Assembly (NCBI GenBank): GCA_938010495.1
Contig: CALLUT010000150.1
Coordinates: forward strand, 1 to 21,300
DNA: 21,300 nt
Direction: 5' to 3'
Source of the DNA: Candidatus Absconditabacterales bacterium
GTDB taxonomy: Bacteria; Patescibacteria; JAEDAM01; Absconditabacterales; Absconditicoccaceae
The first letter of the stretch is position 1. The number at the start of each line of letters is the position of its first letter. The notes below the pieces were generated by a model. That model worked only from the letters and a program-made list of their open reading frames with translations. It was not told the DNA's origin and did not search any database. Positions 11,099-19,078 of the stretch are shown here, in pieces. The translations under genes and the position numbers were made by a program.

Positions 11099-11164
11099 TG
11101 TATTGTGTAAGTATAAATTTATATTTATGTATACACTTATTATTTATTATAACTAGTAAAAATA
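11099..11164. promoter_or_regulatory. AT-rich divergent promoter region
   Basis: A 66-bp gap between divergent starts. It holds a perfect 12-bp palindrome TATAAATTTATA at 11112-11123 and a TATAAC hexamer about 15 nt before the GIY-YIG start that could serve as its -10. On the minus strand TATACT lies about 12 nt before the Nudix ATG. No convincing -35 element was found. The composition alone makes such motifs likely by chance. Confidence 0.35.
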
Positions 11165-11413
11165 ATGCGATATACTTACATAGTTAGATGTAGTGATCAA
11201 TCATTATATACATGAATAACAACTGATCTTAAAAGGAGAATAGAAGAGCACAATGGTCTTTGAGACAAACCATGAGCAAAATACACAAAAAATAAACGCC
11301 CAGTAGAACTGGTCTGGCATAAGGAAGCCACAGATAGATCTGAAGCTTCTAAAGGAGAATATGCTATCAAAAAGATGAGTAAAAAGGAAAAAGAAACACT
11401 AATTTGACATTAA
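11165..11413 (+). CDS. GIY-YIG domain protein (YhbQ/UPF0213-like)
   Basis: Predicted 82 residues, a single GIY-YIG domain. The family motif is seen as YTYIVRC followed by LYTGITTDLKRRIEEHN, which supplies the tyrosines, the glycine and the catalytic arginine; a later glutamate falls in the WHKEATDRSEASKGEYAIK segment. Small stand-alone members (YhbQ type) bind or nick DNA, and their cellular role is poorly defined. It diverges from the Nudix gene. The stop codon region overlaps a candidate promoter for the next gene, so the downstream pair may also be transcribed on its own. Confidence 0.9.
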
Positions 11414-11433
11414 CAAAAAAATACTTCTATATA
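11404..11433 (+). promoter_or_regulatory. Candidate promoter for the 11504-12882 gene pair, with adjacent inverted repeat
   Basis: TTGACA (11404-11409), an 18-nt spacer and TATATA (11428-11433). The -35 lies inside the last codons of the GIY-YIG gene. An inverted repeat TTGATT-GT-AATCAA at 11438-11451 sits at the expected transcription start and could be an operator. The leader to the ATG at 11504 would be about 65 nt. Confidence 0.45.
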
Positions 11434-11503
11434 CTCATTGATTGTAATCAACCTAACTATTGGTAGCATAGATTAAATACTTTTTAAAATTTATGAAATA
11501 CTT

Positions 11504-12199
11504 ATGAAATGTAAATCTTGCAAAAGTGCTTGCATGTCAATTATTCGATTTTGAATAGCACTGCTTGGATTATTATGGTTCCTTTGGGGACAATTTGGTT
11601 TATGGATAGATCATCCTGCTACACCAGCTTTACCTGCTGTTATTACAGCTAAGAAGACTGTTAAAACTCCAGCACCTGTAGTTGAAGAAGTTGTTGAAGA
11701 AGCTGAAGAAGTTCTTCCACCTTGGTTTGTTTTCTTGAGAGACAACGAATTAATTACTTCTAGAACACTTGAAGAATATAAGACTAGCCAAATTCTAACA
11801 AGAGCTACAGCTACTCCACTTCTGACTGAATATGCAAATTATGCAGAAATAGATTTAGATGAAGAGAGAGAAGGATGTGATTTCCCAGATATTTCTGAAG
11901 TTACAACTGCTCTTCAATGAACAATTTTAGAAAGTTGTCAGTATGGACTTCTAAGAGGTTCTAATGGAAACTTTATGCCAAATAGAAAAATGACTCAGTA
12001 TGAAATACTTGTTACTCTTATGAGAAGTAAAGTATGATACTTAGACGAAACCACTACTCCTTGGTATGCAAACTACCATGCTCAAGCTGTAGAATTATGA
12101 GTTCTTGACGAATCAGAAACTCTTGCTTCATTTGGTGAAAACTTAGTTACTAAAGAGCAATTATGAAAATGGACTTATAGAGTTCTTACACAAAAATAG
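11504..12199 (+). CDS. Membrane-anchored SLH-like protein with acidic proline/valine linker
   Basis: Predicted 231 residues. A cysteine-bearing N-terminus (MKCKSCKSAC) precedes one hydrophobic segment (about 12-32). A low-complexity linker rich in Ala, Pro, Val and Glu follows (about 38-68). The C-terminal part has at least one SLH-like repeat: CDFPDISEVTTALQ, then YGLLRGSNGNFMPNRKMTQYEIL, and a second weaker unit around TTPWYANYHAQAVELGVL. This suggests a protein fixed in the membrane that reaches the cell surface layer. Glycine codons are mixed, with 8 GGN and 5 TGA, unlike the TGA-heavy neighbours. It forms a pair with the next gene, 38 bp downstream. Exact function unknown. Confidence 0.8.
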
Positions 12200-12237
12200 A
12201 TCTACTTATTCTTTATATTTATTTATCAAAAATTATT

Positions 12238-12882
12238 ATGATTATTATAACAGCACTAATCGTGTTTATATTATGAATGCTCGTATGTAGATACTTCGGG
12301 AAACAATACCATTCTTGTGGAAGTTGTAAGTCTCTATGGTTTGCATTACTTGTAGTTGCTTCTTTCTTACTATCATTATGGATCTTAGCTCACACGCAAG
12401 ATTGGCTATGGAACCTAAAACCATTAGCTTCACTACTATTATGATTCGTATTTTCAGCATGTATTTTCTACTGGGCTATGACATGGTGTTGTGCTTGTGA
12501 CGCAGGATGTAACTGTGGAGATTCTTGTACATGCACTAATTGTGGTTCATGTAATTGATGAACATGTTCTACAGAAACAAAAAAAGCTGCTCCAGTTAAA
12601 GCTGCCGCTGCTACAAAAACATCTGGAAAGAAAGATGACCTTAAGAAAATAGAAGGTATTGGACCAGCTATTGAAAAACATCTTCACAATGGTGGTATCC
12701 TAACGTTTGAAGATCTTATGAATGCAGATACATCTGCTGTTAAAAAGATTCTAGAGAACGCTGGTAAAAGATTCCAAATGCATGATCCTTCTACATGGGG
12801 TATTCAATCTGAATATGCTGTTAAAGGAGATTGGGATGGACTTAAAAAATATCAAGACATCCTTGATTGAGGAAAGGCATAA
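12238..12882 (+). CDS. Membrane protein with cysteine-rich cluster and C-terminal helix-hairpin-helix domain
   Basis: Predicted 214 residues. Three hydrophobic segments (about 2-15, 36-54 and 65-83) are followed by a cluster of about 11 cysteines between residues 85 and 115, beginning WCCACDAGCNCGDSC. A short Lys/Ala linker leads to a helix-hairpin-helix domain starting DDLKKIEGIGPAIEKHL and containing the conserved MHDPSTWGIQSE block. That C-terminal unit resembles the one appended to various bacterial proteins, including some ribosomal L21 and NADH dehydrogenase subunits. The cluster could bind metal ions. Glycine is encoded mostly by GGN (15) rather than TGA (5), which may reflect high expression. 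The pairing of cysteine cluster and HhH is unusual; function unknown. Confidence 0.8.
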
Positions 12883-12901
12883 TCAGTTTCTCTTACACTA
12901 T

Positions 12902-12937
12902 AAAAAAAACTCTCACAGTATTGTGGGAGTTTTTTTT
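12902..12937. terminator. Bidirectional intrinsic terminator
   Basis: A 9-bp stem ACTCTCACA / TGTGGGAGT with a GTAT loop (12909-12930), flanked by an A tract before and a T tract after. It ends the plus-strand pair 11504-12882. Read on the other strand, it ends the convergent NagZ-type gene whose stop is at 12956. Confidence 0.9.
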
Positions 12938-12955
12938 ATATATAACATTTTTTTC

Positions 12956-14251
12956 CTAGTTACTTCGACGATACAATGAAAGGGGAATATATTTTTGCAT
13001 AGTGATTATTTTATTTTTCTTTGTTAGAATCCTTTCTAAACGGGTATCAATCATCTCATCTGTCAAAATTCATTGATCATAATAACCAAATGCTGCTTCC
13101 ATTACTTGGGATCTTTTAACTGTATCTTCCACATAAAGAACTATGTCATTTCAAGCAAGTAAAGCGTATTGCAATGAGGTTTTTCGATTATAATCATTAG
13201 CAATCATATCCATGTCATCAGTTATGATTAGTCATTCAAATCATGAATCTCTAAGATTTTTTACATGTGTTTCAGACAGTGAAGCTGGCAATCTTGAATC
13301 TACACATGGCACTTTGATGTGTCACATCATAACGAGATCAGTACCGCTTTCTACTCATGTGGTAAATGGCGGGATATGAATCGATTCCAATCAATTACAT
13401 TCTATACGAGTCGTTAATACACCTCTATGCGAATCTCATGGGACTACTCAATGTCATGGATAGTGTTTTATGGTACTTAATGTTTTATCTGTACAAGAAA
13501 CAGCTTGAGATACATATTCTGAAACATCTCAAGGGAATACTCTATCATAAATAAATGAATACTTGTTTGTTGATACATCAGCCACTATTCAAAAATTCAT
13601 ATTGATTCATAGTTTTTCTAATATATCTGCACGGGTTTGATAGACCTCACATATATTATCCAATCCTACATTTTGTTGTCATGGAAGATCTTCCTCTACT
13701 CTCTTCACTGGTCCTCACTCTTGATCTATAGAAACAAAGAGAGGTGTTTTATTGTTTGTTAATTGAATGTTTTGCGTCAATCATGCAGTGAGTTGACTGA
13801 TATTTTTTTGCATAAGGATAATTCATCATGGTTTATATGCATCAAAGAATTCTTTATCTTGTTCTGTTAATCAGATTCATTGTATTCAAAACATAAACAA
13901 CTGGGCGATTTTTTCTTTTACAGTCATCGTTGCAATATGTTCACTAATATCAATTTCTCTTCTCATGCTTAATGATCAGTTATCAATTGCTGTATCTACA
14001 GCTGTAGAGAATTGTTCACGTATTCATATAAGATAGTCATCAACATTTTCTTTGATCTCAAAAGGGATAGTTTCAATACTTCCAAGATCATATGCAAATG
14101 AATCAACATCATAGGTAGTCATTTCGTTTATTAATTCTTTAACTTGAGCATCAAATTCCGTAGTAATTTTTTCTTCATAGCGAGCTCCTTGTACATAAGT
14201 ATGGACTCCATATCATCATGCAAGTAACAATAAAAGAAACAATACTCACAT
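12956..14251 (-). CDS. nagZ: Glycoside hydrolase family 3 enzyme, NagZ (beta-N-acetylhexosaminidase) type
   Basis: Predicted 431 residues. An N-terminal hydrophobic segment (about 3-12, GVLFLLLLLAGG) indicates membrane anchoring or export. A non-catalytic region of about 100 residues precedes the GH3 barrel, which shows KIAQLFMFGIQG, VSIDQEGGPVKR, the signature KHYPGHGVVPGDSHRG (His263) and the nucleophile loop ITDDMDM (Asp345). NagZ-type enzymes release N-acetylglucosamine from muropeptides or chitin fragments. The reading frame stays open 25 codons upstream to GTG 14326, which would add a Lys/Arg-rich cytoplasmic tail before the membrane segment, so the start is uncertain. In an epibiont this could act on its own or a host's cell wall (inference). 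Confidence 0.9.
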
Positions 14252-14403
14252 CTTCACATATTGTGTGTTTGTTTGTTTACTCTGTTTTTTTATATTTTTT
14301 TTCCTCAGTGGAAGTTGATGTATCACGTCGATAGAGATAAGTTAAAATCAATGACGGAAAGTATATGAATCTTATCATACCTTTCAATCAAATAATTAAA
14401 TTA

Positions 14404-14431
14404 TTGACTTTATTGTGTTTTTATTTATAAA
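14404..14431 (+). promoter_or_regulatory. Promoter very close to the next ATG (possible leaderless transcript)
   Basis: TTGACT (14404-14409), a 16-nt spacer and TATAAA (14426-14431). The ATG of the following gene is at 14438, about where transcription should begin, so the mRNA may have no leader. Confidence 0.5.
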
Positions 14432-14437
14432 ATAAAA

Positions 14438-15316
14438 ATGGATTCATCAATACAAAATTTTTCTCCATCGCAGATCGAGGAAATCCAACGCGAGATTAAA
14501 GAACATACTCAAGATCGAGAGGAGAGAATTTATGATACTCTTTTAGAAAGACATTGAGAAGATGCAACATTCCATGATTTGAGAATGATAAATAATGAAT
14601 TTTGAAATATGATTTTAACTGTCATTGATCCAAGATTCAACAAAGAACAAGGAATGATCTCTTTTAGGTATCTTGAAGAGTTATGAGAATGACAGAGAAA
14701 TTATTTTGATAGATTAAGATGGTCAGCACCAAAAGAAAAAAGAAAATATCTTGATATGCATATGGCAGATTTGCTTCATGGTATTTTACATTGGTTGTTG
14801 GGAATACATCATCACTGAGAATGAGAAATTGCAATAAAATGAGCTGAGTATTGTTTATACAGAAATAGTGCTCCGGATTTTTTAGAGAAGAAACTCTTTT
14901 CAAAAAAGATCAAAAGAAAGCGTCCAGATTTAGAAATATATTTGAGTGGAATGTTTAATCCACGTCGCTACAAGGCAACAGTAAATACAAGACTTGTTCG
15001 TGATGCAGAAGCAGTACAAGAAAATCCAGATTTTGATGAATTTAGTATCAGTCGACGCACGTTTAAAGAAACTATAGCAAAAATGATGGTCATAGATAAA
15101 AATATCAGCTTACATGACAAAAAATGAAGAGATCTTTCTTCTCATACATTAATGCAAATATATAAGTTTCCAGTCTTTAAGGCAGCTTTAACAGCAAAAG
15201 ATAAAGAAATCATAACCGCTATCATTGCAGGAAAATACATTGAACAATGATTAAGCAAGAAATATGAAGACACTATATTACATATAGATCAACTGCAAGA
15301 AGCATGGGATACCTAA
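14438..15316 (+). CDS. Unrecognised protein, mostly helical and charged
   Basis: Predicted 292 residues; I do not recognise the family. It has no signal peptide or membrane helix. The N-terminus is a charged, helix-prone stretch (IEEIQREIKEHTQDREERI). A central part carries a histidine-rich segment, DMHMADLLHGILHWLLGIHHHGEGE, shown here only as HGILHWLLGIHHH. A basic region KKIKRKRPDLEIYL follows, then LSGMFNPRRYKAT. The C-terminus is again helical. The spread of TGA glycine codons and the lack of TAA/TAG stops over 293 codons support a real gene. It diverges from the NagZ-type gene and is followed 64 bp later by the cyclophilin gene. The histidines might bind metal, but no known catalytic set is visible. 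Confidence 0.75.
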
Positions 15317-15380
15317 TTATTTATATTGCATTAAAGGAAAAAACGACTAGTCTCAAGCTATTTATTATTCGTTTATACCC

Positions 15381-16298
15381 ATGAAAAAGTTACTCTCTTG
15401 CTTACTTGTTTTGTTATTTAGTTTTTCTGTAGTACTTGCTGCATATCAAGCTTCTCCTCAAGAAGAATTACTTGTTGATACTGTATCAGATAAAATCTCT
15501 GATATCATTGAGAAAAAAATGAACTGAAATTATAAACCAGTACTCGATTTACTTAAGAAGTTTGAATCTAAAGTTACCTGAAACGAAAGAAATGAATGGA
15601 TTATTGATCGTTTATCAAAGAGTTTGATGCAGGCATCAGGTATGACAGACGAAGCAGAAATGGATATGGAAGACAAAGAAGCAATAGATATGGAAGATGA
15701 ACCAATGTCAGATACTATGAATATGGTAACATTAACAACAGATTATTGAACTATGGAAATAAAATTATATGATAGTACTCCTCTTCATAGAGATAATTTC
15801 TTGGAGTTAGTTGAAGAATGATTTTATGATGATCTACTTTTCCATAGAGTAATTGAATGATTTATGATTCAATGATGAGATCCTGATTCTCGTGATGCAC
15901 AACCATGAGTATCACTTTGAAGATGATGACCATGATACTTAGTTGATGCAGAAATTTGAGAACCTCACTATAAATGAACACTTGCTGCTGCAAGAACTGG
16001 TTGACCATCAAATCCTGATAAAAAATCTAGTTGATCACAATTCTATATTGTTCAATGATGATCACAAACGAATGAAACACTTGATCAAATGGAAGCTAGA
16101 AAGTGAATAACATACACTACACAACAAAGAGCAAGATATGTTAAAGATTGATGAACACCAATGCTAGATAACGATTATACAGTATTTGGAGAAGTTACAT
16201 CATGACTTGAAGTTATAGACGCTATTGCTGCTGTACAAAAAGATCGTGGTGATAGACCTCTTGAAGATATTAAGATGACTCTTTCAATTAAGCAATAG
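15381..16298 (+). CDS. Secreted cyclophilin-type peptidyl-prolyl isomerase
   Basis: Predicted 305 residues. Residues 1-21 are a signal peptide (MKKLLSCLLVLLFSFSVVLA), followed by a helical region of about 60 residues and an acidic Met/Glu/Asp-rich linker (around MDMEDKEAIDMEDEPM). The cyclophilin domain spans about 115-305 with the active-site block FHRVIEGFMIQGGDP (Arg, Phe, Met and Gln conserved), GSQFYIVQGG, and YTVFGEV near the end. It catalyses proline cis-trans isomerisation in exported proteins. Nearly all of its many glycines are TGA, so the standard code would shred the gene. Its 3' end overlaps the convergent sigma factor gene by 11 bp. Confidence 0.94.
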
Positions 16299-16869
16299 GA
16301 GTATTGGTACATCAACAATTCTTAGAACATCGGGTATCTATGATATTTCAATGTTCGTCTTTGTATTGATAACAGCATTGAGCATACATGGACTGTAATT
16401 TCTTTTTTGCTCTATGGATAATTACTTTTACGTTTGATACAGACAATCATAGCTCTTCGGCTATGATTTTTTGTGTTACTCATGGGAGTAGGAAACGTTC
16501 CATGACTTTTCTAGATTGCTCATCTAAATCTTCAATCATTGGAAGTAAACACGAAGAGATATTTTTGGTTATAGTCATCTCATTTTGTGAGTTAGTGTCA
16601 TCTTCAAGAAGGTCCCAGAAAGAATCACTCATCTCTCAACTTTTTCATCAGTATTCACTACGATACCGATCGATAATAGCATGTTGAGTCGTACGATAAA
16701 GCCATGATTTCACAGCTCACTTATTTTTTATAGTGGTAATTTTTTCATGAGTTTTGAGAAAAACCTGTTGAAGAATGTCATCAACAACAGGTCAGGTAAT
16801 ACGAGCAGCTATATAGCGACGTAATTCTTGCGAATACGTCTCCCATAATTCTTGAGTCGTAAGAGTCAT
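16288..16869 (-). CDS. ECF sigma factor of the SigZ type with cysteine-rich C-terminal tail
   Basis: Predicted 193 residues. Sigma region 2 is seen in ELWETYSQELRRYIAARI, DDILQQVFLKTHEK and SWLYRTTQHAIIDRYR. Region 4 is the helix-turn-helix VTQKIIAEELGLSVSNVKV followed by HRAKKKL. A tail of about 30 residues carries five cysteines (165, 166, 181, 185, 187) in QCCYQYKDEHGNIID and CSKNCGC. That tail resembles the one of the SigZ family. No anti-sigma gene is adjacent, so the cysteines may sense metal or redox state directly (inference). It starts 4 nt after the metallothionein-like gene and shares its promoter. The last TGA is glycine; the true stop is TAA at 16288-16290. Confidence 0.88.
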
Positions 16870-16873
16870 AAAA

Positions 16874-16990
16874 TTATTTGCTACCACATCATTCACATGC
16901 GCATTCTTTACAAGAACATCAAGTAGTTGCGCACGTACATTCATTTCATCAGTCTGTGCATCTACACACAGTACAAGTACATTCAGCCAT
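16874..16990 (-). CDS. Small metallothionein-like cysteine-rich protein
   Basis: Predicted 38 residues with 11 cysteines (positions 4, 6, 9, 11, 18, 20, 25, 27, 30, 32, 35), mostly as C-x-C pairs, and no aromatic residues. Composition and spacing fit a metal-binding metallothionein. It does not obviously match the cyanobacterial SmtA pattern, and no histidines are present. Three of its TGA codons encode internal glycines, so it is invisible under the standard code. The ATG at 16990 lies about 39 nt after a strong ECF promoter motif (17029-17058). The stop precedes the sigma factor ATG by 4 nt, so the two form an operon. Its likely role is to bind copper, zinc or a similar thiophilic ion (inference). 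Confidence 0.82.
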
Positions 16991-17028
16991 AAGTATTTAG
17001 TTAGTTTTAAAACATGTTGGGCATATAC

Positions 17029-17058
17029 TAAGACGGATAAGCAAAGAAAAGGTTACAA
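17029..17058 (-). promoter_or_regulatory. ECF sigma promoter of the metallothionein-sigma factor operon
   Basis: On the minus strand: TTGTAACC (17058-17051), 15 nt, CGTCTTA (17035-17029). The core AAC at -35 and CGTC at -10 are typical of ECF sigma promoters. The same two elements at the same spacing precede the membrane protein gene at 18235-18264. Expected transcription start is near 17022, about 32 nt before the ATG. I infer it is read by the SigZ-like factor, making that gene self-activating. Confidence 0.85.
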
Positions 17059-17060
17059 TT

Positions 17061-18206
17061 TTATCGAACCATAATTTTTCACTGCTCCATTCACATTGAA
17101 GAACATACAAAAGTATAATCACCTTTTTGAGCATTTTCAATTTCAAATATGATTTCAATTCACTCTCTTACTGGATATATTTCTTTACTAATTGCAGGCA
17201 AAGCGATAGTTGTCATGCATCACAATCCATCAACAGTCGGTTCTATTACAATCTTATAATTTTTTCAAGATTCTATAAATAGTTCTTCTGGGAAAAGTGA
17301 AAATCAATCATGCACAAAAGAAATCGTTTCTCGAGCCACACCTTTCTGATCCATAGCTTCCAGGTTCATTACTTCTTGTGGAACTAATCTTCATTGCGTA
17401 ACTGCATCCCTTATTCATAATAATCAGAAACTTCATCGTATACTAAATACAGAAAAAGCTATCAAAACTACAGCAATAAGTCGTTCAAAGTATTGTTTAT
17501 GAGATGCCTTAGCAAATGAAGTTCAAATTCATAATGCCAACAATCAAGGAAGTGTTCCTAAAGCAAAAATTCACATCATACATCCTCACATAATCCAAGA
17601 TCATGATGCAAGAGCCATAAGTTGAACCATTTGCGTAAATCAACAAGGTATAATAATTGTTGCAGCTCAGAACAGCATAGTTATTCTTTTGCGTTTTCAA
17701 TATTTATTTCAAAGCGATTGGAAAAATTTCTGTTTATTATCTCACACTTTAATATGAGGTATAATACCAAGAATCTGGAAAGCAAGTACAAGTATAATTC
17801 AAGCTGCAATTAGATTAAGTCGTCCACTAAATCATAACGAATAACTAATTTCTTGACCAAGCAATCACAATAATCATCACAATAATACAAATCAAATAAC
17901 TCTTCATAGATGCAAAAATCATTGATGAAGCCATAGCCAATGTGATGTATCATTATCATTAACTGTTAATTCAGTATAAGCAACAATTACTCATCATGTT
18001 ACTGCTAAGCAAGTGGATATTGATGCAACAATTCACAATAAGAAAATAATCCACAAATTACTCGAAATTTGTGTACCATCTAATATTGACATCATATCAA
18101 AACTAATTAAACCCCATGCAAGCAGCAAAGCTACAACTATTAGGAAAATACGTTGGATTATTGTCGGATTATTTTTAGGTGAACAGCAGGATCAAACTCA
18201 AGACAT
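17061..18206 (-). CDS. UreH/TauE-SafE-like membrane protein with cupredoxin-like C-terminal domain
   Basis: Predicted 381 residues. The N-terminus has a Cys pair (Cys7-Cys8, GSCCSP) and a hydrophobic segment near 19-35. Two halves of a UreH/SafE-type transporter follow: SISTCLAVTGGVIVAYTE and LHLGRVIGFVLLGGLLGLLG in the first, and IIIPCGFTQMVQLMALASGS then FALGTLPGLLALG in the second. After the last helix a beta-rich tail resembles a cupredoxin, with GLGCMTT (Cys330, Met331) and YTFVCSSMGMEQG (Cys368, Met371, Met373) as likely copper ligands. Related COG2836-type proteins pair this membrane domain with heavy-metal-binding domains. It has its own ECF-type promoter. A copper-handling role is likely but the direction of transport is unknown. 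Confidence 0.85.
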
Positions 18207-18234
18207 TACAATCAATAAAATAAAGACACTATAT

Positions 18235-18264
18235 TAAGACGATTGAAAGTATAATAGGTTACAA
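18235..18264 (-). promoter_or_regulatory. ECF sigma promoter of the membrane protein gene
   Basis: On the minus strand: TTGTAACC (18264-18257), 15 nt, CGTCTTA (18241-18235), identical in both elements and in spacing to the site at 17029-17058, while the spacers differ. Expected start is near 18228, about 22 nt before the ATG at 18206. It lies in the gap after the 18299-18745 gene. Confidence 0.85.
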
Positions 18265-18298
18265 ACGAATATAACAGAAATAAAGAAGATTATAATTA

Positions 18299-18745
18299 CT
18301 ATGGTTTACATAACCCTGCAGCACTAGGAGCTTGATCCAATAGAGGTAATAATCATACAAAATGTTTATTATTCAGTGTTTGTTCAGTGTGTATTTCAAA
18401 CTTAGCAATTACTTTTGATACATTATCAAACATACCATGTAGGATCGGATATTGTTTAACAAACCACGCTCCACGTCCTACTCTCAAAAACATTGTATCA
18501 TGTCTCTTATAATCTATAAGATCAAATCGCATTCAATTATCAAATGTCCATCTTAGTCCATATCAAATATCTTTGCATGTATGAGAAAAATCTTTCATCA
18601 TAGTATCAATTTGATCTATAATAGGTTGCATGTCAGAATAATTTGATGGATTCATTTGTAGATAAAACAATAAAGCTATTAATCAATTTCTTTCTCTCAA
18701 CAAATCACATGGTAATGTAAGTGTGTGCTGTCTTGGTACTTTCAT
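18299..18745 (-). CDS. Unrecognised small protein overlapping the HIT gene
   Basis: Predicted 148 residues from ATG 18745, or 118 from ATG 18655. I do not recognise the family. With the longer start it overlaps the HIT gene by 67 nt in another frame. The upstream part, LPCDLLRERNGLIALLFYLQ, looks protein-like and favours 18745, but the shorter start avoids most of the overlap. Other visible stretches are IGYGLRWTFDNGMRFDLIDY and FLRVGRGAWFVKQYPILHG; the mix of strands, aromatic and charged residues suggests a compact globular protein. In-frame TGA glycines throughout and a TAG stop support coding. Function unknown. Confidence 0.65.
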
Positions 18746-19020
18746 AAATTTGTAACCACTTTCACTCAAGAATCAAATTCAGTATATCATATAGTCTCAA
18801 TAGAAATTTTTATAGCTTTTTGGATTTCGCTAAGGAGTTCTGTATTATAAGGATCAATACATGTAATGTCTAAAACACACTCTTTCACAAGGACAACTAT
18901 ATGATTTTTGTAGAACGGTTTAGTATGATGAAAAGCTAATACTAGATCAGACTCATATACCTTACTTATAGGTATTTTTCAATTGAGGATTTGATCACAA
19001 TAGATATCTGTTTTTTGCAT
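18679..19020 (-). CDS. HIT (histidine triad) family protein
   Basis: Predicted 113 residues, normal for a HIT protein. HIT proteins hydrolyse or transfer nucleotidyl groups, for example from aminoacyl-adenylates or AMP conjugates. The N-terminal part shows IYCDQILNGKIPISKVYESD and HHTKPFYKNHIVVL, the C-terminus the triad HLHYHVI (His100, His102, His104), then ends five residues later. The start is the only ATG near, 58 bp after the fusion gene stop. Two of its glycines near the triad are TGA. The next gene begins inside its 3' end. Confidence 0.88.
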
Positions 19021-19078
19021 GTTATACTACTACTATAACTAAAGATATAAAACTACTCTCTCCTTTATAGAGAAATTA

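Noticed and set aside
11112..11123. Perfect palindrome TATAAATTTATA as an operator
   Set aside because: AT-only palindromes of this size are common by chance in AT-rich spacer DNA; kept only as a weak note in the divergent region.
15381..16298. Possible selenocysteine use of TGA
   Set aside because: TGA is far too frequent and falls at family-conserved glycines; no sign of selenocysteine context was needed.
18750..18757. Plus-strand TTGTAACC identical to the ECF -35 element
   Set aside because: No CGTCTTA lies 15 nt downstream and it sits inside coding sequence, facing away from any gene start.
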